Shown in pieces: positions 1 to 9,614 of a DNA stretch of 53,670 nucleotides. The notes under the pieces were generated by a model that worked only from the letters and a program-made list of their open reading frames with translations, ran no database searches and was not told the DNA's origin. Positions within the stretch are counted from its first letter, which is position 1. Each line of letters begins with the position of its first letter. The translations under genes and the position numbers were made by a program. Source of the DNA: Oscillospiraceae bacterium (GTDB lineage Bacteria > Bacillota > Clostridia > Oscillospirales > Oscillospiraceae); NCBI GenBank assembly GCA_009776905.1, contig WRMX01000001.1:1-53670 (forward strand), given 5' to 3'.

Positions 1-41
1 TTGTAGTGTACCCTTGCCTCAGCATTATTATAGCAAAACAT

Positions 42-106
42 AAAAGGCACAGCCCGGTTTCATCCCGTTTTGTGCCTTTCGCAGAAAGGAATGGACTATT
101 AGTATG
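42..106 (+). promoter_or_regulatory. leader with hairpin and conserved pre-start segment
   Basis: A perfect 9-bp inverted repeat (AAAGGCACA and TGTGCCTTT) lies at about 42-79 in front of the surface-protein gene. From 66 to the ATG at 104 the sequence matches the leader of ftsY (7837-7879) at 34 of 41 aligned bases. The shared core is GGAATGGACKATTARTATG. The Shine-Dalgarno AGAAAGGA is at 83-90. The hairpin lacks a downstream T-run on this strand, so it is not a plain terminator. A regulatory role is inferred. Confidence 0.45.
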
Positions 107-3100
107 AAAAAATCTCTATGTTTTTGTTTGGCTATAATTCTTTTGGTAGTAAGTATTGTCGTTCCGCCTTCGATTTACGCAGCATCGGCAAATTCTTTTA
201 GTTTGGATCGTTACCCTGAATATCCAACGACGGGTCAAACATATTGGATCATATTCAATGAGGGATATCGTAATTCCAGACTGGAAATGACTACTTTTAA
301 TATTGAGAACACTCAAATGGATCCCTACATTGTTTGGAATCGAAACCTTGTTCTTAATGTGCAATCAAAATCTTCGAGATGCAACCAATATTTCCTGAAC
401 GATAGCGGTGAATGGGAACAAATAGGTACATATGGTATCATAAGTGACTGGGCAACCGGTGTTATTGCTAGTAACCTAAACGTATATGACGGAAACGGGA
501 ACTTGATTATTCCGGCAAGCGAATATATCTATCAAAGTAGCATTTCACCAAACACAGCCATACCTTCAGATGCCGTTATTTACAATGGGCATTCGTATAA
601 AGTTTTTGATGTTGGTATGACATGGGACGAGGCGAAAACGTACTGTGAGAGTATTGGTGGGCATCTGGCAACTGTTGCTTCGCAATCAGAGCAAGATTTC
701 ATATCTAGCCAACTATCAACAGGAGTGAAGAATAGCTATTGGCTTGGCGGATTCCGGACACAAGGACGTGATTTTACTTGGGTCACAGGCGAACAGATGC
801 TTTACACTAACTGGGCTTCCGGGCAGCCAGATAATTTCACAGGCAGAGAGAATTGCCTTATGATATACAGAGTCACAAACCCTTTAGGGGGAGAACAGCT
901 TAAGTGGAACGATCTACAGGATGATGGCGAGTGCAAAAACGAAGTGTTTTTTGGTGTATCGAATTTTGGCTTTATCTGCGAGTGGGATGCTGGTTTATCA
1001 AAATCCCCGGAGCTTGGCTCGCCGGATACAAATGAAAGCTCGTCAGATAGCGCGACAAAAGTAAGCATATCAGACAGAATATATGTTGTTAACTTGAACG
1101 ATACCGAGCTTGTTGTCAGCGGGCTGATATCCTCCTCTTCTTTTCTCCCAACGCGAAGTAATGTCAAATGGTTCTGTAGCGACCAGTCAGCCATATTTTT
1201 TACAACAGAAATGATGTCATTTGTTGATTCTACTGATGGAACTCACGTATCTGTCCCTATCTGGTGCAGAAAAGCTGGCCATTACACGATCGAATTGTCT
1301 GCGGACGGGATGACTGCGACAGCTGGTATAACAATTGTTAATGATGGTTTCACGGAGGGAAATGTCAATATCTTTTGGGGAAGCGAAGGCAGAAATTATA
1401 ACTTTCACTATAGCGACAATTATTTTTCGCAATCAAGCTACATCTATAATCATGATTTAGCTCGCCTCTCAATTGGGCTGGAAGCGGCGAGTTTTACTGC
1501 TACTGGTGCGGATACTTACACCATAGAGGGGACGCAGGACAGCCGCGTCGGTCGCGATGCCAATATCAGGGATACCCACGCAAAGATGGGGTTTACCCAC
1601 TCAGCATATTTTAACTACGAAATCCCATTGAGCGAAGCATCCAGCAAAGTCGCGTATTCTTTTGCAGCGAAACAAATAAATAATAAAGACACCTTGATTG
1701 CAGTCTCCATCCGGGGCGGCGGTTATGGCGCGGAATGGGCGGACAATTTCTATGTCGGCGATGAATCCTTCCATGTTGGTTTTTTTCTCGCTTCCCGTTC
1801 TGTGTACAATAATCTTCTTGCGTATATAAGCACGCTAAAGACTAGCGGTGTCATTATAGGTGAAACAAAGATATGGATAACCGGGTACAGCAGGGCAGCG
1901 GCGGTAGCTAACTTAACAGCGATGCGGCTCAATGCTAATATGGACATCGACCCCAACAATCTTTTTGCGTATACATTTGCGACTCCGAGAACTGTCAACA
2001 AGAATAAAGTTGCGATTAATAACAGCGATTACAACAGTTTGCTCGGAACCAATGTCAACTCGGACGATAACATTCATAATATCATCAATCCGGCTGACTT
2101 TGTTCCTACACTGCCGCTAAGCAAATGGGGTTATGAAAGGTTTGGAGTCAGCTATACGCTTCCAAAATATGTCTATTATATCAGCAATACAAGCAAAGAT
2201 ATGGAGCGACTGAACGAGTATCTTGAAAATACCATAAAACCGGTCGAGAAAAAGTATAAGGAAATAACAGGTAATGACTTTCCAATAAAAGAACCGACAA
2301 ACTATAGCGGAGTTAATAAAGTAGAAAATATCTTGAAAAAACTTGCGAAAGATACCGGACAATATGAAAAAAAACTGCAAAGTATTATCGTTGACTTTAT
2401 ATCGGTCTTAACTGTAAATCAAGATTTAGTAAGCAGTATCCCACACGACATATTAAATGAATATAAATTAAGATTTGGCGATGAAGCTTTTGGTAAAATG
2501 CTCGTTGATATATATGAAGCCGATGATGATTTTTATCAAGAAGTAGTGGAAACAGTTGTAACAATGCTTTTAGGTGGTGACGAAGATTACTTTAAAGTAT
2601 TTATTGCGATTTGTAACAAAAACGGAATGAACGCGACGGATATCCTGAAAGAAAAGTTAACAATCGCAAATATCATCAAAGTGATAGACCTGTATATTAC
2701 CGGTTTAAGCGACATGGGCGCTCAGCATAATATTGAAATATATATGGCCTGGTTATTCGCGCATGATGCCGCTTCCTTATTTGATTCCCGTACGCTGAAT
2801 AAGTATACGATCAGATGCCCTGTCGATGTTGTGGTTTACGATAATAAAGACAATCTTGTCGTCAGTATAGTAAATGATGTAATCATAACGGATTTGCTTC
2901 CTGTAAGCGTTTCCGGCGACGCGAAAGAATTGTATATACCTTCTGACGGTGATTACAGAATGGAAATAACCGCGAGAGACAGCGGTGAGATGTCATTTAT
3001 TGTAACGGAATATGATTCTGAGTCAAATGAAACGAGAAAGGTCAATTTTTACGAAATCCCTTTAACGCCGGGTCTGAAACTTGCCTGTTATACCACTTCC

Positions 3101-3967
3101 GGCGATTCGATATTGAATAACCGGCTTTCAGCGGCGTTGAATAGTGAAACATGGACGATCCCAGCGGATGATATACTAACAGGCAGTGATTTGTCCGCCA
3201 TTGGTATAACGTTGGATGTGAGCGGCTACGGCAGCGCTTTTGGTAATCAAAACGTGTCGAAAGGCGATTATGTAACTGTTGAAGCAAGCGCGCTCAATGG
3301 CTCATCATTTAGCGGCTGGTATAGAAACGGAGATAAAGTCTCAGATGCCCCTGTATTTAGTTTTGTCGCGCTGGAATCTCAAATATTGGAAGCAAGATTT
3401 CATCCTAATTTCAACCCCTTCACCGATGTGGCCAAATCCGCATGGTTCTACGACTACGTATTGAGTGCGTACAATATGGGCCTAATCAACGGGAGAACAG
3501 CGACTACTTATGCTCCCTATGGCGAGCTCAGCTACGCCGAGGCAATAAAACTGGCAGTCTGTATGTACGAAATACACACAGAAGGATCTGTCAAAACAGG
3601 GAACAGTAGCGGATCGACATGGTATCTCAACTATGTTCTCAGCGCGTTATCATATTATATCATCGACGACAGAAACTATAATTGGGACGCGCCCGCAACG
3701 CGGGCAGAGTATATGGAGATATTCGCAAACGCATTGCCGGACGAAGCGCTCCGGGCGATAAACACGGTAACGGACGGAAGCATCGCCGACGTGCCAATGA
3801 CCCACCCGCAGGCAGCCGCAATATATAAGCTCTACCGCGCCGGCATCCTTAATGGCGTCGACTCGGACAATAATTGCAGCCCCGCGTCCAACATCATGCG
3901 CAGCGAGGTCGCGGTCGTCATCATCAGAATGATGGACGAGAGTACAAGGATCAGGTTTAGCATGTAG
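104..3967 (+). CDS. secreted SLH-anchored protein with C-type lectin and hydrolase-like domains
   Basis: A 1287-residue exported protein. Residues 1-27 form a signal peptide (basic start, long hydrophobic core, AxA-like site). Residues about 155-296 form a C-type lectin-like domain with WDEAK.YC near its start, the WLGG and W.TGE motifs and several cysteines. The middle contains an alpha/beta-hydrolase-like block with the nucleophile-elbow sequence GYSRAAA, where Ser596 sits in GxSxA, resembling class 3 lipases. Residues about 1105-1287 hold three SLH-type repeats that normally bind secondary cell-wall polymer. The likely site is the cell surface, and the role may be binding and possibly cleaving an ester-bearing ligand. 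Base composition is visibly more AT-rich than in the following smc gene, so it may be acquired. Enzyme activity is not proven: the acid and histidine of a triad were not assigned. Confidence 0.82.
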   Translation: MKKSLCFCLAIILLVVSIVVPPSIYAASANSFSLDRYPEYPTTGQTYWIIFNEGYRNSRLEMTTFNIENTQMDPYIVWNRNLVLNVQSKSSRCNQYFLNDSGEWEQIGTYGIISDWATGVIASNLNVYDGNGNLIIPASEYIYQSSISPNTAIPSDAVIYNGHSYKVFDVGMTWDEAKTYCESIGGHLATVASQSEQDFISSQLSTGVKNSYWLGGFRTQGRDFTWVTGEQMLYTNWASGQPDNFTGRENCLMIYRVTNPLGGEQLKWNDLQDDGECKNEVFFGVSNFGFICEWDAGLSKSPELGSPDTNESSSDSATKVSISDRIYVVNLNDTELVVSGLISSSSFLPTRSNVKWFCSDQSAIFFTTEMMSFVDSTDGTHVSVPIWCRKAGHYTIELSADGMTATAGITIVNDGFTEGNVNIFWGSEGRNYNFHYSDNYFSQSSYIYNHDLARLSIGLEAASFTATGADTYTIEGTQDSRVGRDANIRDTHAKMGFTHSAYFNYEIPLSEASSKVAYSFAAKQINNKDTLIAVSIRGGGYGAEWADNFYVGDESFHVGFFLASRSVYNNLLAYISTLKTSGVIIGETKIWITGYSRAAAVANLTAMRLNANMDIDPNNLFAYTFATPRTVNKNKVAINNSDYNSLLGTNVNSDDNIHNIINPADFVPTLPLSKWGYERFGVSYTLPKYVYYISNTSKDMERLNEYLENTIKPVEKKYKEITGNDFPIKEPTNYSGVNKVENILKKLAKDTGQYEKKLQSIIVDFISVLTVNQDLVSSIPHDILNEYKLRFGDEAFGKMLVDIYEADDDFYQEVVETVVTMLLGGDEDYFKVFIAICNKNGMNATDILKEKLTIANIIKVIDLYITGLSDMGAQHNIEIYMAWLFAHDAASLFDSRTLNKYTIRCPVDVVVYDNKDNLVVSIVNDVIITDLLPVSVSGDAKELYIPSDGDYRMEITARDSGEMSFIVTEYDSESNETRKVNFYEIPLTPGLKLACYTTSGDSILNNRLSAALNSETWTIPADDILTGSDLSAIGITLDVSGYGSAFGNQNVSKGDYVTVEASALNGSSFSGWYRNGDKVSDAPVFSFVALESQILEARFHPNFNPFTDVAKSAWFYDYVLSAYNMGLINGRTATTYAPYGELSYAEAIKLAVCMYEIHTEGSVKTGNSSGSTWYLNYVLSALSYYIIDDRNYNWDAPATRAEYMEIFANALPDEALRAINTVTDGSIADVPMTHPQAAAIYKLYRAGILNGVDSDNNCSPASNIMRSEVAVVIIRMMDESTRIRFSM

Positions 3968-4008
3968 GCATCCATATCTATTAAATATCTATATCACCCA
4001 CGGTATTG

Positions 4009-4037
4009 TTGATATTTTAGTACAATAAGCGTATAAT
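4009..4037 (+). promoter_or_regulatory. sigma-A-type promoter for smc
   Basis: TTGATA at 4009-4014, a 17-bp spacer, and a perfect TATAAT at 4032-4037. Transcription would start near 4044, leaving a leader of about 45 nt before smc. It sits just after the stop of the upstream surface-protein gene, so smc can be expressed independently of it. Confidence 0.75.
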
Positions 4038-4089
4038 CGTTTCTGATAATCAAATTGCTATGCAACTGCTCGCAACTATGTAAAGGTCG

Positions 4090-7000
4090 GTGTTCGTTCT
4101 GTATTTGAAATCCATTGAATTGCAAGGATTCAAGTCGTTTCCCGAAAAGACGCGCCTGATGTTCGAAAAACCGATCACAGGCATCGTCGGCCCCAACGGC
4201 AGCGGAAAGTCCAACATTTCCGATGCCATTCTTTGGGTTATGGGCGAGCAATCGACAAGGTCGCTGCGCAGCGGCAAAATGGAAGACGTCATTTTTGGCG
4301 GGACTCAAAAGCGCAACCAGGTCGGTTTTGCCGAAGTCTCGCTCATTTTGGACAACTCCGACGGCCGCCTGGGGCTCGAAAACACCGAAGTTATGATCAC
4401 GAGGCGATATTACCGTTCCGGCGAGAGCGAGTATTATATCAACCGCACGCTTGTCCGCCTGAAAGACGTCAACGAGCTTCTGATGGACACGGGGCTCGGG
4501 CGCGAGGGGTACAGCATAATCGGGCAGGGAAAGATAGCCGACATTCTGTCTTCTAAAAGCAAGGACCGGCGCGAGATTTTCGAGGAGGCTGCGGGAATTT
4601 CGCGTTACAGGCACAGAAAAGAGGAGTCGGAGCGCAAGCTCCAGCAGACCGATGAGAACCTTCTCAGGATCGGCGACAAGATCGGCGAGCTTGAGCTGCA
4701 AATAGAGCCTTTGCGCGAGCAGGCCGAGACTGCGCGGAAGTACCTTCTCTTTCGCGACGAGCTGCGCGGGCTCGAGATTTCCGTTTGGTTACGGGACTTG
4801 GAGACGCTGCGCATCAGGGCGGCAAAGGCCGAAGATGACCAAAAGACCGCAAAGCTGGCGTTGGCCGAGGCCACGCGGGCCTTTGAATCGGGCTTTGAGG
4901 AGTCGGAGGCCCTTTCGGACGAAATGCGCCGTTGCGACATCGAGGCCGATTCCGTGCGCGAGATGATTTCCTCCGAGGAATCCCGCCTCAATGAGCTGGA
5001 GAGCGCGATCGCCGTTTCAAAATCGCGCATGGAGGGCAACGCAGGGCAAATCGAGAGCCTGAGCTTGGACATACAGTCACAGGAGAACAGGCAGGGCGGC
5101 GTCGGGGCGCAGATCAGCGAACGCGAAAGCAGGCTGCGGGAAATTGCTTCGGACAGGCTGGCGTTTGACGCGCGGGCGGCAGAGCTAGCGTCCGAAATGC
5201 TTGGCATATCCAATTTGGCAGGCGGCGCGTCCGAGGAGCTCGGCGCGCTGATGAATATGGAGAACGAGGTCCAGTCCGCGCTTTCGGAGCATAGATCGAC
5301 TCTTTCCGCCTTAGCATCGCAGGCGCAGGAGTTGTTTGACATGGACAACTCCGTCAAACAGGAGTTGTCGGCTGCTGCTTCGACGCTTGAGGCTCGGAGC
5401 AGTGATTATGAGTCGTTCTCTGCCGAACTCAGCAAAGCGCGGGAAGACGCCGCTTCGCTCGTCAATGTAGCGAACGGCCTTGCGATTAAGGCACGCAACC
5501 GCGCGGACAAGGCCGTGATGAGCGCGGAGCAATTGGAACGCCTCTCTTTTGAACTTAAGACGATTGAGTCGAGGAGGAACCTCCTTGCCGATATGGAAAA
5601 GGACTACCAGGGCTATTCCAAGGCCGTCAAGCTTGTGATGCAGGAGTCCGCTCGCGGTTCTTTGAAAAATATCCACGGCACTGTCGCGAGCCTTATCAAA
5701 GTCGAGGACAAGTACACCGTCGCCATCGAGACCGCTTTGGGGGGAGCCATGCAAAACATTGTCGTCGATACGGAGGAAGACGGCAAGGCTGCCATCAATC
5801 TTTTGAAGAAAAGGGATGGGGGCAGGGGGACGTTCCTGCCGATATCGACGATTTCAGGCAACATACTCAAAGCGTCCGACGTCGGGAGCGATGACGGATT
5901 TGAGGGCGTGGCGCTCGGTCTTGTCGAATACGATAAAAAATATGCCGGAATCTACGCGAGCCTGCTGGGGCGCGTCATAGTCGCGGACGATTTGAACAGC
6001 GCCGTCAGGATCGCCAAAAAGCATGGCTATAGATATAAGGTCGTGACCCTCGACGGGCAGGTCATGAACACAGGCGGTTCCATGACCGGCGGTTCTGCCG
6101 CCGGCAACGCGGGAGTGCTTTCACGCGCTAATGAGATAGCGCAATTGTCCGGCAGGATCGACGTTTTGGGCGCCGATGTCGCCAAGCTGAGCCGCGAACA
6201 CGCGGAGCGCGTCAGGGAGAAGACTGCTGCCGAGTATGAGATGACGACCGCTCAATCCGAGCTGCGCGCTGCGGAGGATCTTCTCATCAAGCTAGAGGGC
6301 GAGGATACGTTGTTTACGCAATTGCTGGGCGCCGCGAAAGAGCAAATGGAGGCTTTCGGCGCCGAGATTGCTTCGATAGAAAAGAGAATTGCCGCCAACA
6401 GCGATGATACGAAAGCCGCAAGGGATGCAATACTTTCACTCGAGGCCGATGCCGCAGCGGCAAAAAGCAAGATTGAGGTAGCTATCCGCGGCCAGGAGCG
6501 CCTGACGGAGGAGCGCGAGCGCGTCAATGCGGCGATGTCCGAGCTTCGCGCCGGACGCGCTTCCATAGATGCCGAATATGAAGCATTGACGAAGGCCGTC
6601 GTCGAGCTGAGCGCCTTACGCGACGAAATGTCGGGCAACCGTGACCGCCAGCTGGAAGCAATCGGCGAGCTGAAGAGCCAAAACGACCGGATTCGGGACG
6701 AGATACTCAAAAATGAGCGATTGTGCGAGGCCGTCGCAAAACAGATCGACGAATATAGGCAAAGGCTGGCCGGCGTCAACACCGCAAAGCTGGACATAGA
6801 AGCCAAGCGCAGCAGCTTGAACAAGGACATACAAAACATGAACCAGGAAATGCTGGAGCAGGAGCGCGAATGCTCGAGGCTCGAGCAAAGGATTCTAGCC
6901 GCGAAAATGGAAGAAAACCAGATTATAGACAAGCTCTGGGACACATATGAGCTCAGCCGCAGCGCGGCGATGAGCACCGGCACGCGCATTGAAAACCTTG

Positions 7001-7695
7001 CAGAGGCGCAGCGCCGCATTTCGGCGTTGAAGCGGCAGATTTCCGAGCTTGGGAACCCGAACATCGGAGCCATCGACGAGTTTGCCCGGGTCAACACAAG
7101 ATACTCTTTCCTCACGTCGCAGCGCGACGATGTGGAAAAAGCTAAAGGCGAAATCATCGAAATCATCAATGATATCACAGAACGAATGCGCGAGATTTTT
7201 ACTCGCGAGTTTGCCGTCATAAACGAGAGCTTCGGCAAGACGTTTAAGGAACTGTTCGGAGGCGGGCGTGCATCGCTCGTCCTCGAAGACCCGGACGATG
7301 TTTTGAATTGCGGCGTCGAGATTCAGGTCCAGCCACCCGGCAAGTCGCTGAAGACGCTTACGCTGCTTTCTGGCGGCGAGAAGGCTTTCGTTGCCATCGC
7401 GATATATTTCGCGATATTGTTCGTGCGTCCACCGCCGTTTGTTGTCATGGACGAGATTGACGCGGCGCTTGACGACGCGAACGTTCTTCGGTTTGCCTCG
7501 TACATGCGCAGAATGTCGTGCAATACGCAGATGCTTGTCATTTCGCATAAAAGGGCAACGATGGAAGAAGCCGACGTTCTATATGGCGTGACGATGCAGG
7601 AGCTTGGCGTGTCCAGCATTCTCAGGATCGATCTTGATGAGGCGGAGCGGCAGATCATGACGCGCAACGCGCCCGTTTCGGAAAGGTACCAATAG
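4090..7695 (+). CDS. smc: chromosome segregation ATPase SMC
   Basis: Structural maintenance of chromosomes protein, 1201 residues, the usual size. It forms the ATP-driven dimeric core of bacterial condensin with ScpA/ScpB. The N-terminal head begins with the family signature around LKSIELQGFKSF and has Walker A GPNGSGKS at residues 34-41. Two long Ala/Glu/Arg-rich coiled coils flank a hinge at about residues 500-670, with conserved glycines near GGSMTGGS. The C-terminal head has the ABC signature LSGGEK and Walker B FVVMDEIDAALDD. The start is non-AUG: GTG at 4090 lies only 3 nt after AAAGG, whereas CTG at 4099 would give the family-like start M-Y-L-K with 12-nt spacing. It is followed by ftsY as in many Firmicutes, but rnc, often upstream, is not seen here. 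Confidence 0.97.
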   Translation: MFVLYLKSIELQGFKSFPEKTRLMFEKPITGIVGPNGSGKSNISDAILWVMGEQSTRSLRSGKMEDVIFGGTQKRNQVGFAEVSLILDNSDGRLGLENTEVMITRRYYRSGESEYYINRTLVRLKDVNELLMDTGLGREGYSIIGQGKIADILSSKSKDRREIFEEAAGISRYRHRKEESERKLQQTDENLLRIGDKIGELELQIEPLREQAETARKYLLFRDELRGLEISVWLRDLETLRIRAAKAEDDQKTAKLALAEATRAFESGFEESEALSDEMRRCDIEADSVREMISSEESRLNELESAIAVSKSRMEGNAGQIESLSLDIQSQENRQGGVGAQISERESRLREIASDRLAFDARAAELASEMLGISNLAGGASEELGALMNMENEVQSALSEHRSTLSALASQAQELFDMDNSVKQELSAAASTLEARSSDYESFSAELSKAREDAASLVNVANGLAIKARNRADKAVMSAEQLERLSFELKTIESRRNLLADMEKDYQGYSKAVKLVMQESARGSLKNIHGTVASLIKVEDKYTVAIETALGGAMQNIVVDTEEDGKAAINLLKKRDGGRGTFLPISTISGNILKASDVGSDDGFEGVALGLVEYDKKYAGIYASLLGRVIVADDLNSAVRIAKKHGYRYKVVTLDGQVMNTGGSMTGGSAAGNAGVLSRANEIAQLSGRIDVLGADVAKLSREHAERVREKTAAEYEMTTAQSELRAAEDLLIKLEGEDTLFTQLLGAAKEQMEAFGAEIASIEKRIAANSDDTKAARDAILSLEADAAAAKSKIEVAIRGQERLTEERERVNAAMSELRAGRASIDAEYEALTKAVVELSALRDEMSGNRDRQLEAIGELKSQNDRIRDEILKNERLCEAVAKQIDEYRQRLAGVNTAKLDIEAKRSSLNKDIQNMNQEMLEQERECSRLEQRILAAKMEENQIIDKLWDTYELSRSAAMSTGTRIENLAEAQRRISALKRQISELGNPNIGAIDEFARVNTRYSFLTSQRDDVEKAKGEIIEIINDITERMREIFTREFAVINESFGKTFKELFGGGRASLVLEDPDDVLNCGVEIQVQPPGKSLKTLTLLSGGEKAFVAIAIYFAILFVRPPPFVVMDEIDAALDDANVLRFASYMRRMSCNTQMLVISHKRATMEEADVLYGVTMQELGVSSILRIDLDEAERQIMTRNAPVSERYQ

Positions 7696-7696
7696 C

Positions 7697-7777
7697 TAGT
7701 GCCTTAACGACTCGCAACGCTAATTAATAACAAGACAAATTTCAGTCGCTAAGGCGCTATCGCCGCGCGAAGCGCGG
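7697..7777. repeat. inverted repeat and hairpin between smc and ftsY
   Basis: TAGTGCCTTAACGACT (7697-7712) pairs with AGTCGCTAAGGCGCTA (7744-7759) with two non-Watson-Crick positions. It is followed by a perfect CCGCGC-GAA-GCGCGG hairpin (7763-7777). The right arm, read on the minus strand, matches the intergenic element near 34559-34580 (CGGCGATAGYGCCTTAGC), so this is a dispersed repeat family. No strong T-run follows, so terminator function is doubtful. Confidence 0.55.
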
Positions 7778-7795
7778 GTGATTTAATGAATAATC

Positions 7796-7879
7796 GTCTT
7801 ATCATTCCTTGCTGCGCAGATAAGACTTTACATTAACGTTATGTGCCGTTGCGCAGCGGCGGAATGGACGATTAATATG
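7796..7879 (+). promoter_or_regulatory. ftsY leader with hairpin and conserved pre-start segment
   Basis: GTCTTATC and GATAAGAC form a perfect 8-bp stem (about 7796-7826). The segment 7837-7879 then closely matches the leader of the surface-protein gene at 66-106. Within the shared core, the triplets ATG GAC GAT TAA form a tiny upstream reading frame ending one base before the true ATG. Confidence 0.4.
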
Positions 7880-8785
7880 GGTATATTGTCTAAATTGCGC
7901 GAAGGCCTGGCCAAAACAACAAAAAGCGTGTCCGCGCAGCTAAGCGGCCTCTTCGCCGCATTTACCGGCGCAAACGATGAATTTTTTGATGAATTGGAAG
8001 AAAGATTAATCGTTGCCGACCTTGGCGCGCAAACTTCAGCAGATGCTGTTGAGCTGCTGCGCGAAAGGGTCAGAAGCGAGGGGCTGCGGACCAGCGCGGA
8101 CATCAAGGCGGCCCTAGCCGACATACTCGTCAAATTTCTGGACGTTGGCGATATTGGGCTGAAGCTCGGCACAAAGCCGGCCATCGTGCTGATTATCGGC
8201 GTGAACGGGGTGGGGAAGACCACCACCATCGGCAAGCTGGCTACAATGTTCCGCGATGACGGAAAAAAGGTGCTGTTATGCGCGGGGGACACTTTCCGCG
8301 CGGCGGCCGGGGAGCAGCTGAGCATTTGGGCTCGCCGCGCCGATGCGGACATTGTTCGCAAAGACGAGGGCGCTGACCCTGCCGCCGTCATATTTGACGG
8401 CATCAACGCCGCGAAGGCGCGGGGAGCAGACGTCATTATATGCGACACCGCGGGGCGGCTGCACAACAAATCCAATCTTATGAACGAGCTGAACAAAATC
8501 AGCCGGGTCATAGACCGCGAACTGCCCGATGCGGACAGGGAAACGCTGCTCGTGCTTGATGCTACGACCGGACAGAATGGCTTGATCCAGGCTCGCGAAT
8601 TTAATGCCACCGCAGGCATTACAGGCATCGTGCTGACAAAACTCGACGGCACCGCAAAGGGCGGCATTGTCTTTGCCATTGCGGAGCTTCTGAAGGTTCC
8701 TGTCAAGCTCGTTGGAGTCGGGGAGAAGCCGGATGATTTGGCTGTTTTTGACAGCCGCGAATTTGTCGAGGCGATATTAGAATGA
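7877..8785 (+). CDS. ftsY: signal recognition particle receptor FtsY
   Basis: SRP-receptor GTPase that docks SRP-ribosome complexes at the membrane for co-translational insertion. With the ATG at 7877 it has 302 residues: a short basic start, a helical N domain, then the G domain with GVNGVGKTTTIGKL (P-loop), DTFRAAA, DTAGR and TKLDGTAKGG. The open frame extends 12 codons further upstream, but 7877 gives the family start M-G-I-L-S-K-L and has GGAATGG as ribosome site. It lacks the long acidic A domain of enterobacterial FtsY, as is usual in Firmicutes. Its stop codon overlaps the next start as ATGA, so rdgB is translationally coupled. Confidence 0.97.
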   Translation: MGILSKLREGLAKTTKSVSAQLSGLFAAFTGANDEFFDELEERLIVADLGAQTSADAVELLRERVRSEGLRTSADIKAALADILVKFLDVGDIGLKLGTKPAIVLIIGVNGVGKTTTIGKLATMFRDDGKKVLLCAGDTFRAAAGEQLSIWARRADADIVRKDEGADPAAVIFDGINAAKARGADVIICDTAGRLHNKSNLMNELNKISRVIDRELPDADRETLLVLDATTGQNGLIQAREFNATAGITGIVLTKLDGTAKGGIVFAIAELLKVPVKLVGVGEKPDDLAVFDSREFVEAILE

Positions 8786-9531
8786 GCGGACGTGGGAGCG
8801 GACGTGGGAGCGGGAGCGGGAGCGGACATGGGAGCGGGCGTGATGCGGATGTCGTGCTTGCGACGTCCGGCAACGCGGAGAGCCGTGCGGAGAGCCGTGC
8901 GGAAGGCGGCATGGAGAGCAGCGCAGGTAATATAGAGGGCGGCTTTGGCAAAACAGTGTTCGTGCTTGCGACCGCAAACAGCGGGAAAATCCGGGAGATG
9001 CGCTCAATATTGGGCGCGGCAGGCATTGACGCAATCGCCAGAAGCGAGGTAGGCATCGAAAGCGACATAGAAGAAACAGGCGGCACGTTCCGCGACAATG
9101 CGCTCATAAAAGCCCGATACGTATGCAAGCTCTCCGGGATGCCTGCGATCGCGGACGATTCGGGGCTTGTCGTCGAAGCGCTGGGCGGCGCGCCCGGGGT
9201 CGATACCAGCTCATACGGCGGCATTGCTTTAACAAACGATGAAAGATGCCGGTTTCTGATTAAAAATATGGAGAACGTGGAACATCGAGCGGCAAAATTC
9301 GTCTGTACTGTTGTGTGCGTATTCCCAAACGGCGATGAATTGATTGCTGAGGGCGAGTGCAGCGGGGAAATCGCGCGGTCTTTGTCGGGAGAAAACGGCT
9401 TTGGATTTGATCCGGTGTTTTTTATACCGCAGATCGGGAAGACATTAGCGGAGATTTCACAGGAAGAGAAGAATGGCTTGTCGCACAGGGGGGCCGCTTT
9501 GCGCGCGCTTGTGCGATTGATGGCGGAATAG
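8782..9531 (+). CDS. rdgB: XTP/dITP pyrophosphatase (RdgB/HAM1) with repetitive N-terminal extension
   Basis: Hydrolyses non-canonical purine nucleoside triphosphates (XTP, dITP, ITP) to monophosphates, cleaning the nucleotide pool. The family body starts near residue 59 with VFVLATANSGKIREM and contains DDSGLVVEALGGAPG, SGEIA, GFGFDPVF and SHRGAALRAL. About 57 residues precede it. They are Gly/Ser/Arg-rich and encoded by 12-bp repeats in two blocks (GGGAGCGGACGT-like, then GCGGAGAGCCGT-like). The ATG at 8782 overlaps the ftsY stop (ATGA), supporting translation of the extension. A GTG at 8956 would give a classical RdgB start, so an alternative unextended product cannot be excluded. Confidence 0.93.
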   Translation: MSGRGSGRGSGSGSGHGSGRDADVVLATSGNAESRAESRAEGGMESSAGNIEGGFGKTVFVLATANSGKIREMRSILGAAGIDAIARSEVGIESDIEETGGTFRDNALIKARYVCKLSGMPAIADDSGLVVEALGGAPGVDTSSYGGIALTNDERCRFLIKNMENVEHRAAKFVCTVVCVFPNGDELIAEGECSGEIARSLSGENGFGFDPVFFIPQIGKTLAEISQEEKNGLSHRGAALRALVRLMAE

Positions 9532-9614
9532 CGTGTGCCACGCACGGCGGCTGCGCGCCAAGTATGCCGCGCCCGGCAACAGGTGCGAGGCCAGCAACGG
9601 ATATAGGTGATTAG

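Noticed and set aside
42..79. Hairpin at the window start considered as an intrinsic terminator
   Set aside because: No T-run follows on the plus strand; it precedes a gene and is followed by the conserved leader.
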